A stretch of 64,000 bases of DNA. It comes from an uncultured Lachnospiraceae bacterium (GTDB lineage Bacteria > Bacillota > Clostridia > Lachnospirales > Lachnospiraceae). Under the pieces are notes generated by a model. The model was not told the DNA's origin, searched no databases, and saw only the letters and a list, made by a program, of their open reading frames with translations. The stretch spans positions 1-64,000 of the forward strand of contig CANOKL010000020.1 of assembly GCA_947566645.1 (NCBI GenBank), written 5' to 3'. This document shows, piece after piece, positions 1 to 7,287 of the stretch. A program made the position numbers and the translations under genes. Each line of letters opens with the position of its first letter. The stretch's first letter is position 1.

Positions 1-2
1 GT

Positions 3-98
3 ATGAAAATAGGAACGTTACATAGTGTGCTGCACAGGGCGAAGAAATGGATAAGAAAAAATTATGAAGAGCAGTTCAACCACTTACATGAAGAATAA
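3..98 (+). CDS. 3' end of an unidentified gene (partial)
   Basis: An open frame enters from the window edge and runs to TAA at 96-98. The visible 31 residues are basic and aromatic and end in HLHEE. The ATG at position 3 has no visible ribosome site because the window starts there, so it may be an internal codon of a longer gene. A terminator hairpin follows the stop immediately, which supports a real gene end. Too little is visible to assign a family. Confidence 0.4.
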   Translation: MKIGTLHSVLHRAKKWIRKNYEEQFNHLHEE

Positions 99-128
99 AA
101 ACAGGTGTCACGTTTCGGCACCTGTTTT
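97..128. terminator. Intrinsic terminator after the first gene
   Basis: The arms AAAACAGGTG (98-107) and CACCTGTTTT (119-128) form a 10-bp stem around a short loop. The A-run on one side and T-run on the other allow it to work in both directions. It could end both the plus-strand gene and the minus-strand murG transcript. Confidence 0.75.
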
Positions 129-227
129 CGATAATTTGTGTTTTGAAGGGAGACATTAGGGCGGGTTATATTAGCTCTTATATTAGCTGCCATGAGCGGC
201 ATCCCAGGCCGTGAACTGAAACAAACA

Positions 228-1289
228 TTATGTTAGAGATTCGATCAGCTCTATGATTGTGTCGATTGAATTCTGCTGTGAGGAATTCTTCATGGCTGCT
301 ATGTAAGAATCCCGGTTTTTGTACAGCTCCTGAATCGCATTCAGGAGAACTGTCTGATTCAGTTCCTCCTCTTCGAGAACGACACTGAAGCCCTGGCGTT
401 CAAAGGAGCGGGCGTTGAGGATCTGGTCGCCGCGGCTCGCATTTGCAGAGAGCGGAATCAGAAGATTCGGTTTGTGCAGTGCCAGAAGCTCGCAGATTGC
501 ATTTGCTCCGGCTCTTGAGATAACCAGGTCAGTAAGTGCAAAGAGGTGGCGCAGTTCTTCCTTAATATATTCAAATTGTGCATAACCCTCCAGACCACTA
601 AGAGATGTATCGACCTTTCCTCTGCCGCACAGGTGGATAACCTGGAAGGACTTAAGAAGCTCTGGAAGAATCTGCCGGACAGCTTCGTTGACTGCTACAG
701 CGCCAAGGCTTCCGCCGACAACCATGATTACAGGTTTATCAGAGGTAAAGTGAAGGAATTCTCTTGCTTTATATTTATCGCCGGTTAGCAATTCCTGGCG
801 GATCGGGGAACCGGTCAGCACGGCTTTGCCTTCAGGGAGGTGTTCCAGTGTCTCGGGGAAATTACAGCATACCTTCGTGGCAGCCGGAAGTGTAAGCTTA
901 TTGGCCAGCCCCGGGGTCATATCAGATTCATGTATGATGGCCGGGACATGACGGCGCTTTGCCGCAAGTACCACAGGGACGGATACAAATCCTCCTTTGG
1001 AAAATATAATATCAGGTTTCAGGATTTTCACCAGTTTTTTGGCTTCATTCATTCCTTTTAACACGCGGAACGGGTCTGTGAAGTTCTGGACACTGAAGTA
1101 ACGGCGAAGCTTCCCTGTTGAGATTCCGTGGTAAGGAACAGCGAACTGCTCAATTAGTTCCTTTTCGATTCCATTATAGGAGCCAATGTAATGGATATCG
1201 TACTGTAGTTCTTTTAGACGCGGCAGCAGGGCGATATTGGGTGTGACGTGTCCGGCTGTGCCGCCTCCGGTTAAGATTATGCGTTTCAT
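228..1289 (-). CDS. murG: MurG, lipid II-forming GlcNAc transferase
   Basis: This 353-residue protein has the family's usual length. MurG is a GT28 transferase that moves GlcNAc from UDP-GlcNAc onto undecaprenyl-PP-MurNAc-pentapeptide (lipid I) at the inner membrane face, making lipid II. The N-terminus has the glycine-rich GGGTAGH loop (about residues 8-14). The second Rossmann domain has GGSLGA (about 190), HLCGRGK (about 219) and the donor-binding stretch SRAGANAICELL followed by IPLSANASRGDQ. The start follows an AAAGGAGGG ribosome site. The gene is alone here, not in a division and cell-wall cluster, so it may be a second copy; only the rest of the genome could settle that. Confidence 0.93.
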   Translation of the reverse strand: MKRIILTGGGTAGHVTPNIALLPRLKELQYDIHYIGSYNGIEKELIEQFAVPYHGISTGKLRRYFSVQNFTDPFRVLKGMNEAKKLVKILKPDIIFSKGGFVSVPVVLAAKRRHVPAIIHESDMTPGLANKLTLPAATKVCCNFPETLEHLPEGKAVLTGSPIRQELLTGDKYKAREFLHFTSDKPVIMVVGGSLGAVAVNEAVRQILPELLKSFQVIHLCGRGKVDTSLSGLEGYAQFEYIKEELRHLFALTDLVISRAGANAICELLALHKPNLLIPLSANASRGDQILNARSFERQGFSVVLEEEELNQTVLLNAIQELYKNRDSYIAAMKNSSQQNSIDTIIELIESLT

Positions 1290-1327
1290 AATGCCCTCCT
1301 TTGGGTTATACTGGGATTATATATTAT

Positions 1328-1355
1328 ATTATACGGTTCAGTGGGGTTTGGTCAA
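1328..1355 (-). promoter_or_regulatory. Sigma-A promoter of murG
   Basis: On the minus strand, TTGACC (1355-1350) and TATAAT (1333-1328) are separated by 16 bp. They lie about 40 bp upstream of the murG start, with an AT-rich start region between. Confidence 0.65.
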
Positions 1356-1408
1356 GAGGGAGGTGCACTTCTGGGGGAATTAATGTTGCGGGGTGCAGAT
1401 GCGGATGG

Positions 1409-1468
1409 GGGACGCAGGTGTGTGGGTGGGACGCAGGTGTGTGGCGCGGGTGTGGGGGCGGGACGCAG
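1409..1468. repeat. G-rich short repeat next to RNA-like element A
   Basis: GGGACGCAG occurs at 1409-1417, 1428-1436 and 1460-1468, separated by GTGTGTGG-like sequence. On the minus strand this reads CTGCGTCCC followed by C-rich sequence. The same CTGCGTCCC plus a C-run ends the second RNA-like element near 51.56 kb, so the last unit probably belongs to the element and the others are duplications of its 3' flank. Confidence 0.6.
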
Positions 1469-1641
1469 TCAGTGACAATCATATATTCCATTCAAACGGG
1501 GCAATATTCCGGTGAACTAAGTGCTAACTTCGACTAAGACGTTCGGGAGAGCCCTCACGCCTAAGTCTCCGTAAGCACTGGATTTCACCTCCATAAAGGG
1601 CGCCCCTGATCGTTTTCATTGGAATATATGATTGTCCCTGC
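1460..1641 (-). ncRNA. Candidate structured RNA element, copy A
   Basis: Read on the minus strand, this segment has perfect 17-bp closing arms (1620-1636 with 1474-1490), two further short paired blocks (GGGGC/GCCCC and AAACG/CGTTT), and an approximately 89-nt core that is 81/89 identical to a core near 51.47 kb on the other strand. Inside the core, GGTGAA pairs with TTCACC, GTGCT pairs with AGCAC, and CGT-GA-GGG pairs with CCC-GA-ACG across a CTCT loop, placing tandem G-A steps in the middle of a helix. The other copy keeps these helices with compensating changes. No protein-coding frame explains the conservation. Neither a promoter nor transcription has been demonstrated. Confidence 0.6.
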
Positions 1642-1642
1642 C

Positions 1643-1775
1643 TGCTGAGTGTTGGCACCTGCTGAGTGTTGGTATCTGCTGAGTGTTGGCATCTGCTGAG
1701 TGTTGGCACCTGCGGTGCTGGTATCTGCTGAGTGTTGGCATCTGCTGAGTGTTGGTATTTGCTAAGTGTTGGCAC
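1643..1775. repeat. 17-bp tandem repeat, eight units
   Basis: Eight near-identical units of the form TGCTGAGTGTTGG plus YAYC follow each other directly. The fifth unit is shortened to 15 bp. A 17-bp period is not a multiple of three and there is no spacer sequence, so this is neither coding repeat nor CRISPR. It abuts the arm of RNA-like element A. Confidence 0.9.
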
Positions 1776-1806
1776 GCGAAGCAATCTGTATGTATCATGG
1801 CGTCAG

Positions 1807-1886
1807 ATACTTTTGGCGCCTTAATCATAAGCGCCAAGATACCTTTTGACGCTTTAATCATAAGCGCCAAGATACCTTTTGACGCT
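1807..1886. repeat. 33-bp tandem repeat upstream of the DUF4367 gene
   Basis: Two identical 33-bp units (1821-1853 and 1854-1886) follow a partial, diverged unit at 1807-1820. Each contains GGCGCTTATGATTAA on the minus strand. The array ends about 28 bp before the likely start codon of the next gene, so copy-number change could alter its upstream region. Confidence 0.85.
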
Positions 1887-1913
1887 TTCAACATTAGAAT
1901 AGGGGAGATGTGC

Positions 1914-2867
1914 ATGGAAGGGAATAAAAGGGATATATTTGAAGTGTTTATAAAAGATGAGCTGGAAAGGGAGGCAGAGGAAATACGCCGGGAAAATGAG
2001 GCGGAAGGGAAAAAGATGCCGGAAGAATTAAAGGCTGAGATCCGAAGTAATCTTGATGAGCGGATTGAAATGTTGAAGTGGGAAAGGAAATATCCGAATC
2101 TGTCCGCGGATGAGCTGCGTGCATTGCGGATCGGACAGGAAATTCTCGGTCGGGAGAAGGAAGAGGGCGCAGATAGAACCGGAGATGTGGAAAATGGGAA
2201 CGTTGGAAGTGGAAATATCAGCGAGATGGACAATTCTGGGTCTTCGATGGAGATGAAGGAAATAAGAGCTGCAAGAAGAAAACGGGGATTCCGCTTCTAC
2301 GCAGGACTCGCGGCAGTGGTCGCATTGGTTGCGGCTGTAAGTGTTACCAGTTTGGGCGGAACGGAGAGAGTTGTACGGTTTATGGAGAGTGTGGTTGGTG
2401 GACGAGAGATTCAGCAGGTGGACTCTAGTGATGAAAATATGGTGATTGTGGAGGAGGATGTGGAGAAGGCTTATCAGGCGATTAAAGAGGAATTTGGGAT
2501 TAATCCGGTAAGAATTATTATGGGTGCGATAGATGGGATGAGCTTTGGAGACATGAAGTTTGACGAATTGTCACAGATTGCGGAAGTATCTTATTTATAT
2601 AATGAAAAAAATATAATCTATTTTATAAGCGCATCATATAAAGACTCATCTTGGGGCACAGATGTGGATGAACGTTTTAAAGATAAATATCAATTAAAAA
2701 ATAGAGACTGCGTTATTGAAGTAAAGGAATATTATTCATCAGACAACAGCGATGATAACAGATATTCTGCAAGATTTAGGTATAATGGACTGGAATATCT
2801 TTTGATTGGAACGATGAAGAAGGAGGAATTTGAATTTATTTTAGATAATTTGTATTTTATGTCGTAA
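1914..2867 (+). CDS. DUF4367-like single-pass membrane protein
   Basis: I place the start at ATG 1914 because AGGGGAG sits at the right distance. Upstream codons in the frame run back into the 33-bp repeats. The 317-residue product starts with a charged, probably cytoplasmic region (1-125, rich in Glu, Arg and Lys), then one membrane segment (about 128-148), then an external domain ending in YNGLEYLLIGTMKKEEF, as in DUF4367 proteins. That family often sits beside sigma factors and resembles anti-sigma factor topology, but no sigma gene is adjacent here. The function is unknown. A decayed copy of its 3' end lies at 4650-4754, and a trace at about 6060. Confidence 0.7.
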   Translation: MEGNKRDIFEVFIKDELEREAEEIRRENEAEGKKMPEELKAEIRSNLDERIEMLKWERKYPNLSADELRALRIGQEILGREKEEGADRTGDVENGNVGSGNISEMDNSGSSMEMKEIRAARRKRGFRFYAGLAAVVALVAAVSVTSLGGTERVVRFMESVVGGREIQQVDSSDENMVIVEEDVEKAYQAIKEEFGINPVRIIMGAIDGMSFGDMKFDELSQIAEVSYLYNEKNIIYFISASYKDSSWGTDVDERFKDKYQLKNRDCVIEVKEYYSSDNSDDNRYSARFRYNGLEYLLIGTMKKEEFEFILDNLYFMS

Positions 2868-2949
2868 ATCGCGTAAGTTTTTTTTGAGGTATGTGTCTTT
2901 ATATATATAAGGGGGGTATAAAAGGGGGATAGAGGAGGCGAAGGGAAGA

Positions 2950-3432
2950 ATGAAACGGAGACTGTTTTCCTTTTGTTGCATAATGACAATGTTTATGGGG
3001 ATGGCAACGGTATCAACGGTCGATAGCCAGGCGGCTTCAAATGAACCTATGATTGACGGATCTTATTTGACTCATGACGATGAGTCAGTGGGTTATGACA
3101 CAAAGATTACCAGGGGAGAAGACTTGCTGGCTGGATATTCAAAATGTGTTAGGGTTGGACCAGGAAAATTTTATGGCGGTGGAAGTACGATTGCTGTCCA
3201 CACTGTAAACGAAGTCGGAGTTGGAGTCAGTGTAGAAAGAGCGCAAAAAGGTGATGATCACTGGACCGGATATAAGGCCTGGATAAAATTCAATCAGAAT
3301 GCTGACAGGGTATCGGCGAGCAAGTTGCTCGAAGTAGAGGGAGGTTATTATTACCGGATTAGTTGTGTACATTCCGCAGGTAATGACATGAGCAGCAGCT
3401 TTACAAATGGTGTTTACATTGAGGAACCTTAA
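2950..3432 (+). CDS. Small secreted DUF6147-like protein, intact copy
   Basis: The 160-residue product has a Sec signal peptide (about 1-29, ending SQAAS). The mature part contains DGSYLTHDD, GYDTKITRG, GKFYGGGSTIA and a final SSFTNGVYIEE, which I recognise as typical of small exported Lachnospiraceae proteins of the DUF6147 type. The function is unknown; it probably acts outside the cell. The ribosome site GGAGG lies somewhat far upstream, with GAAGGGA closer. Two degraded copies at 4822 and 6151 show that this gene is the centre of a repeated cassette. Confidence 0.75.
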   Translation: MKRRLFSFCCIMTMFMGMATVSTVDSQAASNEPMIDGSYLTHDDESVGYDTKITRGEDLLAGYSKCVRVGPGKFYGGGSTIAVHTVNEVGVGVSVERAQKGDDHWTGYKAWIKFNQNADRVSASKLLEVEGGYYYRISCVHSAGNDMSSSFTNGVYIEEP

Positions 3433-3909
3433 TAAGTTCCATGATGCAGAAAAAGGAGAGGCAGTCATTGTTTCGAAGGAAGGAAAAGAGTAGAAGAAGC
3501 ATAAAGTAAGAAAAACAATCAATCAGTTTTATGTAACATTATTAAGCAACCGTCCCGAAGGGACAACCATTGTAACTTTATCAACCAAAAAGAGAACGAA
3601 AGAATAGACCATAAAACAAATGGGATACGAAGTTGGAGAAGGAGCTTTGTATCCTTTTGTATTGTTCTGAAGCTTGGAGGCGGATTAGGGTTATTCGTGG
3701 ATGGTGCTGCTTTTTGCTGTGGAAATTTATGCGATATGGTTCCGCGATAAATGCAAGCTTTGCGCACACTTTGTAAATAACTGGTTTTTGTGATAAAATG
3801 CAAACTGTATATGGTAGTTATTGTGTCTCAACCGGGCAGTTTTTATCTCTGACCTATGGAGCGATAACAGCGGAATGCCAGGAATTAAAAACACACTGGT
3901 TCCTGGCTT
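3433..3909. repeat. Tail of cassette copy 1; no gene seen
   Basis: About 230 bp after the DUF6147-like gene recur behind both degraded copies. The shared tail contains a GTCCC-GAA-GGGAC hairpin near 3553-3565 and a terminator-like hairpin at 3622-3657 (GGGATACGAAG with CTTTGTATCC). From about 3660 to 3909 I see no convincing gene. The short open frames on the minus strand show no family features. Confidence 0.6.
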
Positions 3910-4353
3910 GTAAAACCTACAATTTTCATTATTGAGAAAGATTTTTACGGAAAGGGCGAGCCGGTTTATCCGATTGAGAGGATTAACCTTGCCACGGGTA
4001 AGCCCTTTGAAGATGGGGAACATATCCTGTATGTGAATGGGGAATACCGGGGCGAATCCAATCTTGGAAAGCTCATGCATGATTTTAACTGTACACAGGC
4101 AGATGATATGAATTTTGAACTGATGGCAGACCGGACACGGTATCTGAAAGAAAATCCGAAGGGAGTGAGTGAGATGTGCCGCATCATGGAGGATATGAGG
4201 AATGAATCCTTGAAAGAGGGAATAAAAGAAGGCATGAAAGAAGCAGCACTCCGTATGTTGGCTGCTGGGAAATATGCCTTAGAAGAAATTGCGAATATTT
4301 CAGGGCTTTCTCTTGAAGAAGTAAATCAACTGAAATCAGAGCGAAACGCATAA
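3910..4353 (+). pseudogene. 3' fragment of an Rpn/PD-(D/E)XK nuclease family transposase
   Basis: The reading frame lacks its 5' part. It begins within PTIFIIEKDFYGKGEPVYPIE and continues through DGEHILYVNGEYRG, KLMHDFNC, DDMNFELMADRTRYLKE and MCRIMEDMRNESLKEGIKEG to a short helical C-terminus. This order is the C-terminal half of the Rpn-type recombination-promoting nuclease/putative transposase family, normally about 300 residues. The catalytic N-terminal domain is missing, so this is a remnant. A terminator follows. It sits between copies 1 and 2 of the repeated cassette. Confidence 0.8.
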
Positions 4354-4366
4354 AGCACAGTCATAG

Positions 4367-4404
4367 AGCCAGGAATCTTAAATGAAAGTTTCTGGCTTTA
4401 TTTT
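4367..4404 (+). terminator. Terminator after the Rpn remnant
   Basis: AGCCAG (4367-4372) pairs with CTGGCT (4392-4397), with extra partial pairing toward the loop, followed by a T-rich run. Confidence 0.7.
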
Positions 4405-4649
4405 TTTGCCTATACGTGAATTTTTCTTACTATCCATGGGTTGGGAATGCATTGAACTGCGTATTCCGTAAGAATATGATTCAAGAGTGAGGGGCGGCTT
4501 TTGCGTAGCAAAACTTGAAGTGCCGACTCGAATCGTTACTATGAGCGGTCTCCGGGTCTCGAATGGTAACGAATGTGACTGATATTTTTGTCAGGACATG
4601 GCGGAGGAATAAGGCACCATCTTATTTATATGATATTCTGCAAAATTTT
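4405..4649. other. Gap with small dyads, no gene seen
   Basis: The gap holds a TTTTGC-GTA-GCAAAA hairpin (4499-4513) and a TCGTTAC/GTAACGA dyad (4533-4539 with 4566-4572). I see no coding signal or complete mobile element. It looks like scar sequence between the Rpn remnant and cassette copy 2. Confidence 0.4.
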
Positions 4650-4754
4650 GGATATAATGGACTGGAATACCTCTTGGTTAGGATGATGCGGAAGGATGAA
4701 TTTTTTCATCTGTACAGTTGTAACTTTTTGAATAAGTTGTGTTTTATGTTGTAA
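4650..4754 (+). pseudogene. Decayed 3' end of a DUF4367 gene, copy 2
   Basis: The frame encodes YNGLEYLLVRMMRKDEFF and a short tail, matching YNGLEYLLIGTMKKEEFE at the end of the intact gene at 1914-2867. Bases after the stop (AAACCGCGTAAGTTTTTT) also match. Nothing homologous is seen upstream, so only the last 35 codons came along with the duplication. Confidence 0.75.
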
Positions 4755-4821
4755 ACCGCGTAAGTTTTTTCTGAGTTAAGTGTCTTTATATATGAGGGGG
4801 TATAAAGGAGGGAGAGAGGAG

Positions 4822-5151
4822 GTGGAGGGAAGACTGTTGTCCTTTTGCTGTGCGATGACAATGTTTACAGGGGTAGCGGTGCTGCTATCGACCGAAGCCA
4901 GACGGCTCAAATGAATCCATGATTGACGGATCTTATTTGGCTCATGACGATGAGCCAGTGGATTATGACACAAAGATTACCAGATGAGAAGGTTTGCTGG
5001 TAGGATATTTAAAAATGTGTTGAGGACGAACCGGAAAGGCTCTGGGGCGGTGGAAGAATGGCTGTTGTCCACACAGTAAACGAAGTCGGAGCTGGTGTCA
5101 GTTGACACGAGCAGCAGCTTTACTGATGGTGTTTATATTGAGGAATCATAA
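4822..5151 (+). pseudogene. Broken DUF6147-like gene, copy 2
   Basis: The sequence aligns with the intact gene at 2950: GGAGG, a possible GTG start, a hydrophobic leader, ATGATTGACGGATCTTA and the closing ATTGAGGAATCATAA. Frameshifts break the leader, a TGA stands where the intact gene has GGA, and about 120 bp are deleted after 5104. It cannot make the full protein. Confidence 0.85.
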
Positions 5152-5385
5152 TAAATATCATGATGTGAATAAGGAAAGGCGGTCTGCGTTTTGAAGGAAA
5201 GAGAGAAATAGAAGAAGCATAAAATAAGAAAAAAACAATCAATCAATTTTATGTAACTTTATTAAGCAACTGTCCCAAAGGGACAACCATTGTAACTTTA
5301 TCAACAAAAAAAGAGAATAAAACAATAGACCATGAAACAAAAGGGATGCAAAGTTGGAGAAGGAACTTTGTATCCCTTTTGCATT
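5152..5385. repeat. Tail of cassette copy 2
   Basis: This matches the 3' tails of copies 1 and 3 almost base for base. It includes the TGTCCC-AAA-GGGACA hairpin (about 5270-5284) and a longer hairpin at 5343-5378 (GGGATGCAAAGTT pairing with AACTTTGTATCCC), followed by TTTT. The long hairpin could be a terminator for the cassette. Confidence 0.7.
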
Positions 5386-5466
5386 GTTTCATCTTTGCGG
5401 ACAAAAGAAGCGTCACCCTGATCATTGCAAGCAGTACCAAATAACGCCAATACCTATCAAAGATTG

Positions 5467-5640
5467 CTATATGAAGCAACTCTTCCGTCCGTTTTTTGCC
5501 AGTCTTTTATTCCCCTTCACTGCCGCCATGTACAGCATAAATTCATGGGCGGTAAAATCCAGATAAAAGCCAAAATCCTGTGGGATATATCCCCGATGGG
5601 TATAATCCTGTTCGCCTAACTGTTCCATCGTCTTTCCGGG
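5467..5640 (-). pseudogene. Fragment of an ABC transporter ATPase (Q-loop region)
   Basis: On the minus strand about 48 codons read EQDYTHRGYIPQDFGFYLDF then TAHEFMLYMAAVKG, ending at TAG (5469-5467). IPQDFG followed by a hydrophobic helix is the Q-loop segment of ABC-2-type export ATPases. Walker A and the signature and Walker B parts are absent, and the upstream frame shifts near 5620. It is a relic of a transporter gene. Confidence 0.7.
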
Positions 5641-5707
5641 CGGATACTACCCACTTAATTTTTCAACTCCATCAAATTTTATTCTCCTCTGTCTTAAAAA
5701 AGAACAC

Positions 5708-5862
5708 AAAAAAACCACCAGCCGTAATGACCAGTGGCAATAAAAACAATATTAACAACAAAAGGTTATCCGGCAGGCGTGGCGTTCCCCTGCATCTCTT
5801 TTGACCCATAAGGTGTGTGGCTGCCACGAAATTGACCACCTCAGATAACCTTCTATTATTAT
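5708..5862 (-). ncRNA. Predicted small RNA with its own promoter and terminator
   Basis: A consensus-like promoter lies just upstream (5869-5897). The predicted transcript starts near 5862. A 9-bp stem closes most of it (GATAACCTT/AAGGTTATC on the plus strand, 5844-5852 with 5762-5770). It ends in a 7-bp hairpin (CCACTGG with CTGGTGG, 5737-5713) followed by seven U. The layout resembles the antitoxin RNA at 24.3 kb, so it may be an orphan antisense RNA of a lost toxin gene. It could also be the leader of the ABC-ATPase relic downstream on the same strand. Confidence 0.45.
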
Positions 5863-5868
5863 ATTCAA

Positions 5869-5897
5869 ATTATACATCTATTATTCTTTTTTGTAAA
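5869..5897 (-). promoter_or_regulatory. Strong sigma-A promoter, minus strand
   Basis: TTTACA (5897-5892) and TATAAT (5874-5869) are separated by exactly 17 bp. The -10 box overlaps the stop codon of an unidentified open frame on the same strand. The next bases form the predicted small RNA. Confidence 0.65.
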
Positions 5898-6049
5898 GAA
5901 TCACACCTTTGCCCTCGTTTCCTATATTGCTCTGTTTCCTGTGGAACCGCACCTGAATCCGGCTGATAGGTCAGCTTCAGGTCATTTATCATTTTCTCTG
6001 CGTGATTTTCGCTTTTTAAGATTATCCCGCCATATTCCCGTACAGGTGG
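5870..6049 (-). pseudogene. Unidentified C-terminal protein fragment
   Basis: A minus-strand frame of about 60 codons without an obvious start reads PPVREYGGIILKSENHAEKM, then INDLKLTYQPDSGAVPQETE, and ends in RIIDV before TAA (5872-5870). Its composition looks protein-like, but I do not recognise the family. Its upstream end is cut where cassette copy 3 begins (about 6050). It is probably a leftover of a mobile or accessory gene. Confidence 0.4.
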
Positions 6050-6150
6050 AATTTTTTGAAATAATTTGTATTTTATGTCGTAAACCGCGTAAGTTTTTTC
6101 TCGGTTAAGTGTCTTTACTTATGAGGGGGTGTAAAGGAGGGAGAGAGGAG

Positions 6151-6621
6151 GTGAAGGGAAGACTGTTGTCCTTTTGCTGTGTAATGACAATGTTTACAGG
6201 GATAGCGGCGGTATTAACGGCCGATAGCCAGACGGCTTCAAATGAATCCATGATTGACGGATCTTATTTGGCTCATGACGATGAGCCAGTGGATTATGAC
6301 ACAAAGATTACCAGATGAGAAGGTTTGCTGGTAGGATATTTAAAAATGTGTTGAGGACGAACCGGAAAGGCTCTATGGAGGTGGAAGAACGGCTGTTGTC
6401 TATACAGTAAACGAAGTCGGAGCTAGTGTCAGTGCAGAAGTGTGCAAAAAAGGTAATGACCATTGGCCCGGATAGAATCCAGCCAGGAGGCTGACAGGAT
6501 ATCTGCGGGCAAGCTGCCGGAAGTGGAAAGCAGTTGGTGCTACTGGATTAATTGTATACATTTTGCAGGCGATGACATGAGCAGCAGCTTTACGGATGGT
6601 ATTTATATTGAGGAATCATAA
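6151..6621 (+). pseudogene. Broken DUF6147-like gene, copy 3
   Basis: A GTG start behind GAGAGGAG opens a frame for a signal peptide and the conserved NESMIDGSYLAHDDEP. It stops at TGA (6316-6318) after KITR, where the intact gene at 2950 continues GEDLLAGYS. Homology continues in shifted frames to the TAA at 6619-6621. Unlike copy 2, it keeps the central section. Copies 2 and 3 are closer to each other than to the intact gene and share the same premature stop. Confidence 0.85.
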
Positions 6622-7043
6622 TAAATATCATGATGTGAATAAGGAGAGGCAGTCTGCGTTTTGAAGGAAAGAGAGAAATAGAAGAAGCATAAAATAAGAA
6701 AAAAACAATCAATCAATTTTATGTAACTTTATTAAGCAACCGTCCCAAAGGGACAATCATTGTAACTTTATCAACAAAAAAAGAGAATAAAACAATAGAC
6801 CATAAAACAAAAGGGATGCAAAGTTGGAGAAGGAACTTTGTATCCCTTTTGCATTGCTTTGATTTTTGGAAGTGGATTTGCTATACGGTTATTTGTTGCT
6901 ATTCACGGGGCACTTTGGAGAGATATAAAAGTTTTTGATATCCTTAAAAGCCCTGGCAGATATCAGAGAAGATGGTTTAAGCATTATAAAAAAATGTGCG
7001 GATAATTATACAGGAGATATGGAGACACACTTTGAAGGTCTAG
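6622..7043. repeat. Tail of cassette copy 3, then unassigned sequence
   Basis: From 6622 to about 6855 the sequence matches the tails behind copies 1 and 2, including the hairpin at 6813-6848. From 6860 to 7043 it no longer matches. Short open stretches there are broken by stops and are probably further decayed remains of the AAA-ATPase gene whose end follows. Confidence 0.6.
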
Positions 7044-7217
7044 TATCATAAAAGAGGAGAGGAACAGCTTGCAAAATATCTAGATGCATACCATACTAAG
7101 AAAGGATATCTATTGAGTTTTAGTTTCAATAAGAAAAAGACTACAGAAGTTAAAAAAATTATGATTGAGGCAGTTGGGGACGGGGTATTTTTAAAAATAC
7201 CCCGTCCCCAACTATAG
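7044..7217 (+). pseudogene. 3' remnant of an AAA-ATPase/PD-(D/E)XK gene
   Basis: The frame encodes RGEEQLAKYLDAYHTKKGYL and LSFSFNKKKTTEVKKIMIEA. This matches RGEKQLCEYLDYYHIQKGYM and LSFNFNKNKQ at the C-terminus of the intact protein at 25162-26643. Stop codons lie just upstream (TAG at 7041), and the final codons run into a palindromic terminator, so the original end is lost. Confidence 0.8.
7172..7213. terminator. Perfect 42-bp palindrome, GGGGACGGGG family
   Basis: Arms of 21 bp (AGTTGGGGACGGGGTATTTTT and its complement) meet without spare bases. The same palindrome occurs at 23964-24005 and, with small changes, at 20339-20378 and 35228-35269. It is likely a dispersed bidirectional terminator. 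Confidence 0.75.
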
Positions 7218-7287
7218 CATTTTGGGTTTAAGTTTGTTATAATTCTCGTTGGATTGTATTACAATTTAGTTGAAGGAGGTTTTACAT

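Noticed and set aside
1301..1537. Plus-strand open frame in the G-rich region upstream of murG
   Set aside because: Its composition reflects short G-rich repeats; it overlaps the murG promoter and has no ribosome site or family features.
1460..1641. Group II intron or retron for the RNA-like elements
   Set aside because: No reverse transcriptase gene is in the window, no domain V-like end is visible, and about 180 nt is too short for a group II intron. The variable arms do not match the retron plan that I know.
1643..1775. Possible CRISPR array in the 17-bp repeats
   Set aside because: The units are directly adjacent with no unique spacers, and no cas gene is in the window.
3519..3803. Minus-strand short open frames between cassette copy 1 and the Rpn remnant
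   Set aside because: They overlap the repeated tail with its hairpins and show no recognisable protein features.
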